Assembly (NCBI GenBank): GCA_019055375.1
Contig: JAHQIW010004283.1
Coordinates: 1-64,000 of the forward strand
Direction: 5' to 3'
Origin: Parelaphostrongylus tenuis
Taxonomy: Eukaryota; Nematoda; Chromadorea; Rhabditida; Metastrongylidae
DNA length: 64,000 nucleotides
The position numbers were made by a program, and so were the translations under genes. The notes beneath the pieces are model-generated. The model saw nothing but the letters and a program-made list of their open reading frames with translations, made no database searches and was not told the origin of the DNA. Positions 54,428 to 64,000 of the stretch are shown here, in pieces (the stretch's first letter is position 1; each line of letters starts with the position of its first letter).

Positions 54428-54769
54428 GTTCGTCTATAGAATTGTAGAAGAGACTTTGTTCCATCGTTCCATGTGTATCAAGTTTTTATATATCCATTTG
54501 TTGTTTACTGGAAGTGTAATATATTGTGGCGTCTTCTGTCACCAGGTAAGCACGCTGATTTGACCTCTACGTGTTTCCTTCTAGTTGAGTCTCAAGATAC
54601 TCTCTTATACATTGTCCAATTCCAACCACTCAGAATAACGTCAATGTCACTAAGTGCAGGTTCTTTTGATGGGCCTTTAGTACATCAAAGACTTCCTGAC
54701 ATACCACCTGTTTCTGATGGTCATAGCCCTTCACTAAAATTTAGCGTAAATCATTTCTTTTCTGCGTAG
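54428..54769 (+). CDS. Possible 3' terminal exon(s) of an unidentified gene
   Basis: After a GTCTATAG acceptor-like site the frame reads DFVPSFHVYQVFIYPFVVYW and continues open to a stop at 54767-54769, through ITSMSLSAGSFDGPLVHQRL and DIPPVSDGHSPSLKFS. A 39-base in-frame insert (GTAAGC...TTCTAG) could be a tiny intron or coding. The segment looks like protein, but no family is recognised and the upstream gene is unknown. Confidence 0.35.
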
Positions 54770-54806
54770 TATATTCAGTACTTCGATAGTGCAAATTATT
54801 TATAGT

Positions 54807-55117
54807 CCATGTATGCAAAAAAAGCTTGATGATTTTCGTTGTGGAGGAATTTCCTGCGAATGGCCATGCCAGAATTGTATCCCAGAAGAACTATTAAGTA
54901 GTGCAGATCTTCTGTTTTGGTATACCCAGCTATAGCTACAGTTTAGGTGTACACACAGGATCTTCTCAGGCAACCAAATTTTAAGCCGTCGGCACTGTGT
55001 TGAAATGGCGTGGCTATTCAAGGTTGCTCAAATTTACAATGAGCGGAAGTCGTTCGTGGGCTATCCTGGCCAGTTGCGCGCTTATTCTTCATAGCTTAGG
55101 AAGACAAGTGAGTGGCA
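54807..55117 (+). pseudogene. Possible decayed exons, cysteine-rich segment
   Basis: One frame reads KLDDFRCGGISCEWPCQNC and EELLSSADLLFW up to a stop near 54930; a second frame from about 54950 reads HRIFSGNQILSRRHCVEMAW and IYNERKSFVGYPGQLRAYSS with a stop near 55101. GT and AG sites between them would define an intron of only about 27 bases, too short to be real, so a frame-breaking lesion is more likely. A third frame contains MSGSRSWAILASCALIL followed by a GTGAGT donor. I cannot decide which reading, if any, is used. Confidence 0.25.
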
Positions 55118-55271
55118 AATATATAATGCGCTTGTTCGCTCTAGTATATGCAACTTCATATTTGAGCATACTCATCTGTTATATCACTTCGTCACACACG
55201 CACACGCACAAATTTGATGAAAACTTGGAGAACTTACGGCGACTGCGTCTGAAAAGCGCTTTCAGCGAGCT

Positions 55272-55458
55272 CAACCCTTTGAGATCGCCGTTAACAGGAA
55301 GCGGCGTTGTGTTGGTCGCTCGCAAAGTAGACGACACGATTCATATGGATGCTGCCTGCCCTGCTTTCTCCGAGATGCGACATGGCCATCACGGTAGCTG
55401 AGTGAGAGGCGACGTCACGCAAGCTGGTGCAGACTACCTAGCGGAGCTGAAAGGGTTG
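55272..55458. repeat. Small TIR element (family V), copy 2
   Basis: Left end AACCCTTTGAGATCGCCGTT, right end CTGAAAGGGTTGAG. Interior AACAGGAAGCGGCGTTGTG, ATCACGGTAGCTGAGTGAGA correspond to the copy at 31.17 kb. The open frame that runs through it is not a gene. Confidence 0.6.
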
Positions 55459-55459
55459 A

Positions 55460-56100
55460 GATGGAGTTGCGTCTTAGCTACTTACCAGAAGACACTGATC
55501 CTCAGTAGGCGTGCAGTCACGTTCTCGAAGGCCTTCATTTAGTCAACCAATATTTAGAAGAGGTTTTGTTTGATGCTACAGAAAGTTAACGGAAGATGGA
55601 AATGCTGCATACGCCAGGAAAAAAAAAGCCAAAGACGTGTGTACTAGATGTAGCCGATGTAAGAAGGACGTTTAAAAGGTTTCAATTTCGATTATCAGAA
55701 AAATAATCCTAAGAGCTGTGGATATTCGACTTAGGGATTCTTGCTTGATATAAATTTCATTTTGTATGTTAACGGAAATAATTTTTTTGATGATAGGTAA
55801 AAGTATTTCATTATGCATGTTGATGGAAATAATGTTTTCCAAATCGATTACCTTAGAAGCTGATTACTAACTGCTGATTAATAGGAAGCATTAACTGTTG
55901 ATCGTTTGCGAAAGGTACAAATTCTATGCGAAAGGGTATGTTGAAGGGTGCTGATTTATAAACATATATAAATTGTTCGCAATCATTGATGATCGTTGAG
56001 TGAATATTTTAAGCAGAGGATTTGTAAAATCAGCAAAATGTTTAGAAAAACGATCAGAGAATTGTATTTCTTATAAAAAATTGTTCACGGATTAATCAAT
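55460..56100. other. AT-rich intergenic stretch, nothing recognised
   Basis: No exon or named repeat. A direct repeat of about 40 bases (TATGTTAACGGAAATAAT / CATGTTGATGGAAATAAT) is visible at about 55765 and 55818. Confidence 0.35.
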
Positions 56101-56104
56101 ACAA

Positions 56105-56315
56105 ATTCTACTGAGTTAATTTGATAGCATGTTTTGAGCCTTTTATAAGATCGTATGCACTTATACAACACTAGAGATGTGTTTCGGCCTTCCAAACTCG
56201 TCACTAACTCAGTGCCTTTTGGTTCAACCGACCCATAACAGGGGATATACTCCCTCCCTCTCACCCTACTTATAAGGGAATTGAGCCACATTCATTCAAA
56301 TAACCGCGCGTCGAG
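56105..56315 (-). repeat. Family B element, copy B5, with antisense hammerhead relic
   Basis: TTTGATAGCATGTTTTGAGC, then on the minus strand TGACGAG, a stem II region (GTTTGGAAGGCC), GAAAC, ACAT, triplet CTC, TAGTGT at about 56168-56205. The first C of the CTGANGA box appears lost. GGTTCAACCGACCCATAAC is the counterpart of GGCTCGGCTGAACCG in B2. Confidence 0.45.
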
Positions 56316-56454
56316 TGAAAAGGCTAAATTCCCCGGCATTGCAGTTCCCACAGTCGAGTGCTTATGGCTGGTAGAATGAATTATACCTCTAGTTACCATT
56401 CAACATGCAGTGATTTCAAAAATTGGGCGTCGACTCCTTCATAAGTAAGAGATT

Positions 56455-56683
56455 TTATCCTCGCTTATGAAGGATATCAAGCGCTCTACAGGAAGACCAC
56501 CGAGCCGTTGGTCCGATTTTTTCATAAAAGCTATAGAAGAAAGATATGCTGCTCAGCGAATCCCTAAAGCTAGGAGAACGCACTGAGCTACTCTTGCACG
56601 CGGTAGGGAAGAATGGAAGTGTTTCTGGCACCCACTCGAGTCACCGGACGGTAAGCGGGACGACAGGTGATACATGTGGTACT
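56455..56683 (+). mobile_element. RTE retrotransposon 3' fragment, copy 3
   Basis: Plus-strand 3' end of the RTE element: the frame reads KRSTGRPPSRWSDFF, IEERYAAQRIPKARRTH, an in-frame TGA where the other copies have W, then WHPLESPDGKRDDR-like sequence and the terminal GACGACAGGTGATACATG. It corresponds to the last 75 codons of the other two copies but is clearly more diverged. It is followed at once by the family B element with a hammerhead. Confidence 0.8.
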
Positions 56684-56818
56684 ATCTGCAAGGGACCGTC
56701 TAAGCCGAAAGGTACCGTGCTACTGACGAGCCCGGTAGGGCGAAATCCGTATCGATTACTGTATAAGTGCCATATCAGACCTCATTAAGCGCTCATAACA
56801 TATTGTCAGATTATCAGG
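56684..56818 (+). repeat. Family B element, copy B6 (short)
   Basis: GGGACCGTCTAAGCCGAAAG, GTACCGTGCTACTGACGAG, ending GACCTCATTAAGCGCTCATA, ACATATTGTCAGATTATC. The right end matches B1-B3. The left terminus is missing; the element abuts the RTE 3' end. Confidence 0.55.
56717..56756 (+). ncRNA. Hammerhead ribozyme-like motif in B6
   Basis: GTGCTA, CTGACGAG, a perfect four-pair stem II (GCCC, loop GGTA, GGGC), GAAA, TCC, triplet GTA, TCGATT. Both core boxes are intact and stem II is ideal, but the strand that should complete stem I (TAGCAC in B1 and B3) has drifted. A longer-range pairing of GGTA...GTGCT with AGTGCC...TATC downstream is possible. Confidence 0.5.
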
Positions 56819-56999
56819 TTATCATTGTTTCTGAGCAATGTCTATAGAATTGGTCCAAAGTAAAGGCATGTATCACTTTACCAAGTTACTTCGGCTGCTT
56901 TCTAAAAAGTTCCTGCGCACAAATTTCTTCTAGTGTTCATACATCGTAAGAAGTAAATTTTCGAAGTAATGTTTTATAACATAGTCGAAAAAACGTGCA

Positions 57000-58720
57000 C
57001 AAAATGTTGGAAATGCGCTGTTTTCTTGAGATGTTGGCCCTCTTATTGGAAAGTGGGAATCCTTAGAACACGAGGCGCTAGAAGCCTACTTAGTCATACT
57101 CCATCGTAACTATGAAGTGCTCTCAAAATCCATTTTCTTGCTATATAAGTACTAACGGATCCACTGTCAAGTACAAACGATGGGCGAACTACCTCAAAGG
57201 CAAAATGTAATTTTTTTCGTTGTCAATAAGAGGCACTGAAAAGGTTTTTCAGAGATCAAGCCCAGCTTAATAATTTCAACACTTATGTTTACTATTCACG
57301 TATCACGTCATGTATTGCATTCTCATATTATAATTCATATCCACATATTTTAACCTATCAAGTGAGCACAAAAGTGAAAGTAAAATATCACAAGAGTAGG
57401 TAATACCATAAAAGTCATTAATATCTTTTCTTTGCAAGAATGTAGTTCTCTTGCTGAAAATGCTTATTTTAAGGATACATGGCATTTTTTCTTCTGAAAA
57501 ACACCTTCATTAAGTCTCTTTAGCAGTGTTTCCATTTGTAATGGCGATGAAGCTTCTTTGTAATCTAGATTCTACTATATAAACACCAGATTATCGATAT
57601 GGGTTGCCCCAATATTTGTATGGTCCGAGCGGGTAAGACGCGCGGGCGTGAAGAGTTATGCACGCTATCCCGAACGTGTTAACACGAGGAAGGCTGTTTC
57701 GTAGGAGGTGATCTTAGCGAACGTCATTGTTATCCACTTTTAATACAGTTGGGTAATACCAACTGCGCCACATCTGCTCAGGCTAGTGGTTTTGTTCTTT
57801 TGTGATCGGTATATGTTTAACTTCGTGTATATCCGTATATATATTCAATAATATCTCACAAATGGACATTTTGCCAGGAGCCTAAACTGTAAGCTATATT
57901 TGGCTTATTATGTTTTCCAAAAAAATCGAAAGCCTTCTGTTCACAATTTAATGTGATTAATATATTGGTCTACTACCCATGTCACCTCATACCGCGGCAC
58001 TTATGGATGTGTTGTCCAGTTTAAAAAGATCATTTCAATAATATCAGCCCATTCTCAAAAGCTCGGAAGCTGTCCATCAAACTGTCTCTGTTTTCTATAT
58101 ATTTTTTCTTTCCATTTATTCATCATGCTCATTAGATCTAATAGAGTGTAATGGACATTCATTTATCATCTCACTGAATTTAAAAATTTTTATTGACTAA
58201 ACTTCATTTCTACTTGTTCATACTTTGGCAATTTTTTTTTGCCGTGAAGTTTCTACCATCTTCTCTGATCTCTTGATAGTTCTCAAAAACATAACGACGT
58301 AATTGAGAAAGGGAAAAATCGATGGCACTTTCTATCATCTTACGTTCAATTTTGCACCAAAACCTAGCGGTTGTAGCATTTGCCGCAACAAAGAGGTGAG
58401 CAATATCGGCAACATCACGTTGTCTTGTCGTATTCCTAAGCGGGGGCTGAAGGACTTGGAAAACTGGAATCATACTATTGTTGTGCCTTTCCAAAACATA
58501 GATTGAGTTGGATCGTTCAAAATAATGGGTTCACTCCAAGTCATCAAATATTGATAGAAAGATAGGCATTTCTACCGATAGGTGGTGAGTTTGGCTAGTA
58601 TTTATGTCCACTACCATGGTTTGGATGTAGTCTATTCAAAATAAGCCCTTCTGAAGCATTGATAGCCAAACCATTTGAAAGAAATTGAATTTCTCAATAT
58701 GTGTATCTTTTGATATCCTT
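57000..58720. other. Intergenic stretch with one tRNA-like remnant
   Basis: At about 57622-57690 GGTCCGAGCGGGTAAGACGCG is followed by CCCGAACGTG, loosely tRNA-like, and at about 57755-57780 AACTGCGCCACATCTGCTC is the antisense SINE head. The paired open frames at 58210-58500 on both strands have no splice support. No gene recognised. Confidence 0.35.
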
Positions 58721-58732
58721 CTTATATATATA

Positions 58733-58790
<58 letters not shown>
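58721..58790. repeat. (AT)n microsatellite joined to the RTE 3' end
   Basis: Almost pure TATATATA for about 70 bases with one TTATAT interruption, ending exactly where the RTE 3' sequence (ATCACCTGTATCACTTGTCG on the plus strand) begins. Confidence 0.85.
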
Positions 58791-58793
<3 letters not shown>

Positions 58794-60566
58794 CTGTATC
58801 ACTTGTCGTCCCGTTGATCATCGAGTGACTCGAGCGGGTACCAGCAACTCTTCCATTTTTCCCTATCGCGTGCAATAGTAGCCCAGTGGGTCCTCCTCGC
58901 TCTAGGGATTCGCTGAGCATCATATCTTTCTTCTATCGCTTTCGTGAAGAAATCGGACCAACGGGTCAGTGGTCTTCCTTTAGAGCGCTTGACGTCCCGA
59001 GAAATCCAGTCGGTAACGGCTCTCGTCCATCGGTTGTCGTTGAAGTGCATCACGTGTCCGGCCCACCTTATTTTCGATATCCTGGCGTGTAGAACGGCGT
59101 CTCTGATTTCCGATCGTTGACGTAGGTCGGAACTTCGGATCCTTGCTCTCATTTGCGAGATACGGGATACTCCTAGCATCGACCTTTCGACTGCGCGCTC
59201 GATAACGGCAAGTGATCTTTCATCCTGCTTACGTAGCGACCAGGTTTCTGCTGCATATGTTAGGGGAAGGATAATTGTCGAGTCGAAAAGGTGGGTACGG
59301 AGTCGGATGTTCTTTGTCCTCTTCATTACATCTTCGATGCTCTTAAAAGTTCCCCGAGCCGCTCGTTTCCTCCTGCCCAACTCTGGGGCTAGGTCGTTCA
59401 TCATGTTGATTTCACGACCTAGATAGAGGTAGCTGGAGCATTCGGAAATTGTCGTTCCGTTGAGCGTTAATGGAGCATTAGAAGCCCATCCGTTCCTCAT
59501 GAACATCGTTTTCGTTAGATTAAGTTTAAGACCAATCTTTCTACAGGCGTTATCCAAATAGGTCAACATTCGTTCCGCTTGGCTGATGTTTGGAGTTATG
59601 AGAACGATATCGTCAGCAAAGCGAAGATGGTTTGATTGTCGACCGTCAATTTTCATTCCCATAACGTCCTATTCCTATGTTCGCATGACGTTTTGTAGAG
59701 TGGCAGTGAATAGTTTTGGCGACATTGTATCGCCTTGTCGAACCCCTCTTCTTACGTCGACGGTGATATTGTTGTAGAATGGAGATATTTTGGTCGTGAA
59801 ATCTTAATAAAGTTCACGAAGGATCATTATGTACCGAGTAGGGACTCCCTGGTTATCCAGAGCCTCTATAACCGCCTCTTTTCCACTGAATCAAAGGCTC
59901 TCTTCAGATTGATGAAAATGAGACAGCGTGGTTGTTGTACTCTCGTGAAACTTCAATGAGTCTTGTGATCGTGTGGATGTGGTCTTTGGTACTATATCCT
60001 TTCGGAACCCTGCTTGTTCCCATGGCTGTCCTTCGTCCAGTGTTCTGCCAATCTTGTTTAGGATGACTTGAGTAAAGAGTTTATAGACAACGGACAGCAA
60101 GCAGATTAGGCTATAATTGCCTATGTCGTGAAGGGCCCCTTTTTTGAACAACAATAGCGTCTTGCTGTTTTTTCATTGAATAGGGACCTTGCATTCTGAC
60201 AGGTAGCGGCCGAGCCAGGGTGTTGATGAGAACTGGCGGCAAGTTCTTCAGGTGTTCTAGTCTTAACCTGTCTATACCGGGTGTTGTTCTGTTCTTCACC
60301 GACGATATAGCATGTCGGATTTCGGAAGGGAGGACCGGTGGAACGACATATTCGCCCTCTTTCAATTTATACGACGGTAAGAGGACACGGCTAGCGAAGA
60401 GATCCGAGTAGTATTGGTGGATGATTTTCTCTATAGCTCTTCTCGAAGCTGTAAGTGTCCCGTCAGGGTATCGGAGTGCAGTCATCTTGGTCTTATAGTT
60501 GGCGAAGCCTCGCTGGGCATTGCGAATGCTCTTCCCAGCTTCTGCAGCTTCTGCCATAACTGCTGG
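58791..60566 (-). mobile_element. RTE retrotransposon copy 2, 5'-truncated
   Basis: Minus strand. From the N-terminal RT region ([20 protein letters not shown] at 60557) through a damaged fingers region (frame changes near 60130-60180 and 59890-59990) to an intact block 59662-58799 with [37 protein letters not shown] and the C-terminal WAGHVM domain. Compared with copy 1 the 3' 860 bases are intact in frame. Similarity to copy 1 stops near 60566, the usual 5' truncation of non-LTR elements; the endonuclease is absent. Overall identity to copy 1 looks above 90% by eye. Confidence 0.9.
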
Positions 60567-60569
60567 CCT

Positions 60570-61440
60570 AACTCTACGCTAGCCAAGAAATAGGAACATA
60601 GAACTTGAGCGCTTCTTTTTGTAATCTCGTCGTACTCTTAGTTCATTTGCCTTTCGAAGCTATAGAAGCTCAATTGCACATAGCACTAGTTCTCTCTTCC
60701 AAAGTGAAAAACTCGTATCGGAAAGCATAAACATTATTGCTGCATGTAGAAATTCCTTCAAACGCATCACCTGCATGCAGATCAAACATCATATTCACTG
60801 AAGGTGTTTGGCTGCGGACTCAAATTAGTGCGGAAGAAGTTAGATGTCTGAAAGGAGAAATGGTGTTTTATGATGAAATACATGAAATAAAAGATGAATT
60901 AGAAATGATGAAATAGAGATAGTTTTAGTCGAGACCTTTATTACGGCTGTTGAGTAAAGCAGTAGGTTCTGTAGTGCCCCGCAGCGAAATGAAAACTATA
61001 ACGAATACAAACTTTGTGTACAATGACTAAACATTAGTGTGCAATGGTGCGGCGGAAGATCCCACACCGCACTTCTCCAGTGATGTCCATGTGTTATCAA
61101 AAGCATGAATACAAACACAACAACACCTTTGTACAAGATCACGATCACTTTAAATGGAAGCTGCAAACTATATACGCACTTTATCCTCTACGTGCATTCT
61201 ACGTTAGCTTTTAACCCTTCAGGGACTGCAGTTGATCGATCATACAGCCCAACTCATAAGAGGCGCGCAATTTTTGTCATTCAACTAGTGTACTTCCTTT
61301 AGTTGGAAAGTAAAATCTTAAGTTTTTTGTGTTACCCTGATACTCTATGATTTTCTCTACATCGCCAGGTGCATGTGTAACTTTTTTGTACGATAAAATC
61401 TTTGAGTGAAAAACGTAATTATTCTTCCCTTTACGGCGTT
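60570..61440. other. Intergenic, nothing recognised
   Basis: No exon or named repeat seen. AACCCTTCAGGGACTGCAG at about 61212 slightly resembles the family V terminus but has no partner. Confidence 0.3.
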
Positions 61441-61690
61441 CTATGATAACCTTTCAGAGAACCAGATACAGCATTGAAATGCTTGGTTGGACTATCGAAT
61501 GACTACTAAAAGTTTTCAAAGAGCCATATACAAGCTCCAGCCGAGCAAATAAAGCAAACTGAGTGTAAAACATGATTTTATTACTGCTGCTACAACGTAG
61601 CAAAAAGTTCCGAAAGGTTATCAAGTGTATGGGGGAAAAGTTTTGTTCAGCGAGAAGGGCCTTCAAACGATCGTTACCTCAGCTGGTACA
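61440..61690. repeat. Family C-like remnant
   Basis: TTGGACTATCGAATGACTACTA, AAGCTCCAGCCGAGCAAATA and GTTCAGCGAGAAGGGCCTTC are degenerate family C blocks. Boundaries unclear. Confidence 0.35.
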
Positions 61691-62540
61691 CGTCGTTTTT
61701 AGGGGTTAAATTATGAAGAAGTGTTTAACAGTATCAATAAGGTTTCGCCAAGATATCTTGGCGAGATTATGTCAGTTTTCTGAATAAGTTCATTCTTCCA
61801 TGCCTTACAAATATGGTGATTCTTCACAACTTGGCTAGACCTACTTATGAAAAAACTTTTATCTACACGCTGACCTTCATGTCTAATAAACAACCTTTTC
61901 TAATTTGATGTGGCGAGGAGGGAGACACTAAGAAGCTGGAGTTAGACACATCACCCTACGGCGATCCCTTCTATTTCAGCATTCTTTGATTGTGCTGTAC
62001 AGTTATCAGAAAAGGTGTAATTCATTTTATATGTGCTGCCTTTAAATTTATTGATTTAAATTTAAACCCCCGAATTCTTTTATATTTAGCAGCAGCCTAT
62101 TCTCATTGAAATTCCAGTAATAATGCTCACTGTTCACGTAATTATATCACTACCTGCTATATTACGTACTGGAATAGGGCATACCGCAGTCGATAGTAAT
62201 TCACGCTTTCAAGAAGAAAAGTTTGCTCCTACATAAGAAGGGTTTCCGAGAGATTTTACTACATAAACCAAATCCGAATCGTCTATAGGCTTAAAGAAGC
62301 CTGGCAAGAAAAAAACCTGCCACTGGTTCTGATTTTTGTCAACAATGAAACTTGTTTTACAGTGTTCAAAATAAACAAAATACCTCAGTGTTCGTCTACC
62401 GAGGAGGGTACTTGCCTTGCATGAAAACTCTGCCTGATTCTTATCGACGCCGCATAACGGAAATGAAATTTTCCTGCCGACCTCTAATCAAAGTCACAGA
62501 AAAGGGGCTCGTCGAAGCGACATCATGTTGACTTTCGTCA
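61690..62540. other. AT-rich intergenic, nothing recognised
   Basis: No exon or named repeat found. A short inverted repeat TTTAAATTTATTGATTTAAATTTAAA lies near 62040-62066 (given here as overall composition only). Confidence 0.3.
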
Positions 62541-62544
62541 TAGC

Positions 62545-62935
62545 TAATAATGTGGAGTGCTGTGCAAAAACATTTGCGTCAGCCAGGATTGCAACCAAGA
62601 TCTCACTCTTTCCGGGAGTGTATGCTAACCGTTGCACCACCGACGCTCGTTTTGCACAGCACTCTTTTTACGCTACATCACGCTCCCGGAAAGAGTGAGA
62701 TCTGGGTTCGAATCCCGGCTGACGGAAATGTTTTTGCACAGCACTCCACATTACTGGGTGTATTACAAGATCATATCACCGCAACAAGCGGTCAAATAAA
62801 TGAATATCGACCGATTATTGATACCCAATATCCGTCAGGGCAAGTGGGTTCAATGCCGATAGCGGCTGCCCCGCCAGACCGTAGAGGGTTGGCTGTTGAC
62901 AAATAACGCGTTGTAGCGTAAAAAGAGTGCTGTAT
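62545..62935. repeat. Inverted pair of tRNA-like repeats in a nested foldback
   Basis: Minus-strand copy at about 62572-62650 (complement GGTGCAACGGTTAGCATAC, CACTCTTTCCGG in the middle, TTGCAATCCTGGCTGACGC end) faces a plus-strand partial copy at about 62690-62725 (CGGAAAGAGTGAGATCTGGG, TTCGAATCCCGGCTGACGG). Outer flanks TAATGTGGAGTGCTGTGC and GCACAGCACTCCACATTA are exact complements. A further arm CTCTTTTTACGCTACA is mirrored at 62912-62927 (TGTAGCGTAAAAAGAG). Confidence 0.65.
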
Positions 62936-62951
62936 CGCAATAGCTATTTAT

Positions 62952-63510
62952 TATGGTACTGCAGTGGACAGTGAAGTCAATCGAATGGGGCAAGAGTTTG
63001 CGTAAGAATGGAAATTTACTAAATCTTCGCTTTGTTAACAATATCGTAATTTTGATATCTACCATCGAGGCAGAGACGGTCAATGAACTCAGCGAAGTGA
63101 GAAAGAACATTGCGCTGTGAATGAATCGGACGAAAACCCGAATTGAAAAGGTCCTGGGGTAAAGGTGAGCAATTAAAAATTCGCCGTTTCTTGATTGCAG
63201 AGTTCACCTTGCACATGCACCTTGGACGTTTAATGAACATGAAAAACAGTGTGAAGTAAACAGTGTGAAATCACAGTAAAGAAGGAGAGCAGCATGGGCC
63301 TCAATCGTTTCTTCCAATGAAATTACCGATAGACAAAGACTCAAAGTTTGTCTTCACCTTCTCCACTAGATTGTGGTGCTAGCGTTCTGTTATGCAGCTG
63401 AGACATGGGCTGATATTCTAAGCCCGTCAAAAATACTCTGCATTATTAACTCCTTGACGATCACGTTGAAATCCTGCGCAACACGCGACGTGCTTGTATA
63501 GTGTGATAGT
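62952..63510 (+). pseudogene. Decayed RTE-like reverse transcriptase fragment, different lineage
   Basis: The plus strand reads ALQWTVKSIEWGKSLRKNG, then LNLRFVNNIVILISTIEAET, aligning with [20 protein letters not shown] and [21 protein letters not shown] of the intact copies. After a stop it continues MNRTKT (compare NLTKT) and, near 63380-63420, VLAFCYAAETWADIL (compare [11 protein letters not shown]). The catalytic FADD is replaced by FVNN, and there are stops. Similarity is only moderate, so it is an old copy or a related RTE family. Confidence 0.6.
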
Positions 63511-63889
63511 TTCCTGATAAAATTTTGATTTTTTTGTTACTGAATGTGCTTTCATCGTCAATAAACGGTGAAATATAATATAAGACACCTCAATGGCCTA
63601 AAAACAGGCCGGTCAGTTGCTAAGGGGTCAACGGAGTGCATAAACGATGTTTTCTGATATAATCGGTGTAAATGGCATCCAAGTGGAAAGCGAAGCTCTC
63701 ATCTTCAAAACCTATCTCATCTTGAAAGCGCAGAAAAAATTAACGCCGTTAGCGAGGCATAGATGTTGAGGTGATATAATGAGAAGGACAGGCACCACAT
63801 GGACGGAAAAGCCGTCGGAGTTAATCCACGTGGATACAAACGTCCCTCATAGCACCAGCTACCTGATGGGGCGACATATTCATAATCAA

Positions 63890-64000
63890 GATCTTACGCT
63901 TCGAGTGCTTTCTTCAGACCACGCTCAAATTTCGATATGCCAGATAATCATTTTTTGAGCCAAACACGATCTGTTATATAGGGACATTAAGAAAACACTC
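63890..64000 (+). repeat. Hammerhead family A element at the window edge (A7)
   Basis: CTTCGAGTGCTTTCTTCAGA, CCACGCTCAAATTTCGATAT, AATCATTTTTTGAGCC, then ACACGATCTGTTATATAGGG and AAGAAAACACTC at the end. This is the outer part of a family A arm, joined to the opposite terminus after a short gap; the hammerhead region appears deleted. Confidence 0.5.

Noticed and set aside
55031..55401. Possible secreted protein starting MSGSRSWAILASCALIL
   Set aside because: Only the first 23 codons before a GTGAGT donor look plausible; the rest of the frame is the family V repeat, and another frame over the same bases looks equally coding. Kept only as a note in the doubtful segment 54807-55117.
64..64000. 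CRISPR arrays, operons, bacterial promoters or terminators
   Set aside because: No regular short direct repeats with unique spacers and no prokaryotic gene organisation; the window is eukaryotic.

Overview
The window is eukaryotic and looks like a parasitic nematode, most likely a strongylid of the hookworm type (inference). The reasons are small exons with TTTCAG-like acceptors, long repeat-filled introns, an RTE-type non-LTR retrotransposon, tRNA-derived SINEs, and host exons that resemble Mediator MED24/LIN-25 and AKTIP. There is no bacterial gene organisation. Most long open frames are shadows or repeat-encoded, so host genes were built by hand from splice sites and reading phase.

Layout. 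(1) 1-17.9 kb, minus strand: a large multi-exon gene starting at 17889 and leaving the window on the left. Its exon order resembles Mediator subunit MED24 (LIN-25 in C. elegans). Its introns are full of foldback elements, SINEs and tRNA-like repeats. (2) 18-23.8 kb: intergenic, several inverted-repeat elements. (3) 23.8-30.4 kb, plus: the 3' exons of a small single-pass membrane protein gene; an antisense RTE retrotransposon sits in one intron. (4) 31.6-40.7 kb, plus: a ten-exon AKTIP/FTS gene (inactive E2-like domain of the Hook-FHIP trafficking complex), reconstructed in continuous phase. (5) 41-47 kb: repeats and a few unassigned short open frames. (6) 47.3-53.2 kb, plus: an unidentified gene with a five-exon phase-consistent 3' half and a coiled-coil-like segment. 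(7) 53.5-64 kb: repeats, a 5'-truncated RTE copy, a short RTE 3' fragment, a decayed RT relic, and doubtful exons near 54.4-55.1 kb.

The most interesting signal is a set of hammerhead-ribozyme motifs (CTGANGAG, stem II, GAAAC, very short stem III, GUC/GUA cleavage triplet) repeated inside two families of foldback elements. Stem II changes from copy to copy but stays pairable, and stem I pairs in the best copies. In the large palindromes a hammerhead lies in each arm in opposite orientation. Other recurrent repeats are a TIR foldback ending in TTATAAGGG-like or TTCCGTTAT-like sequence, a tRNA-like element that occurs as inverted pairs, two smaller TIR families, and several TA/TG microsatellites.
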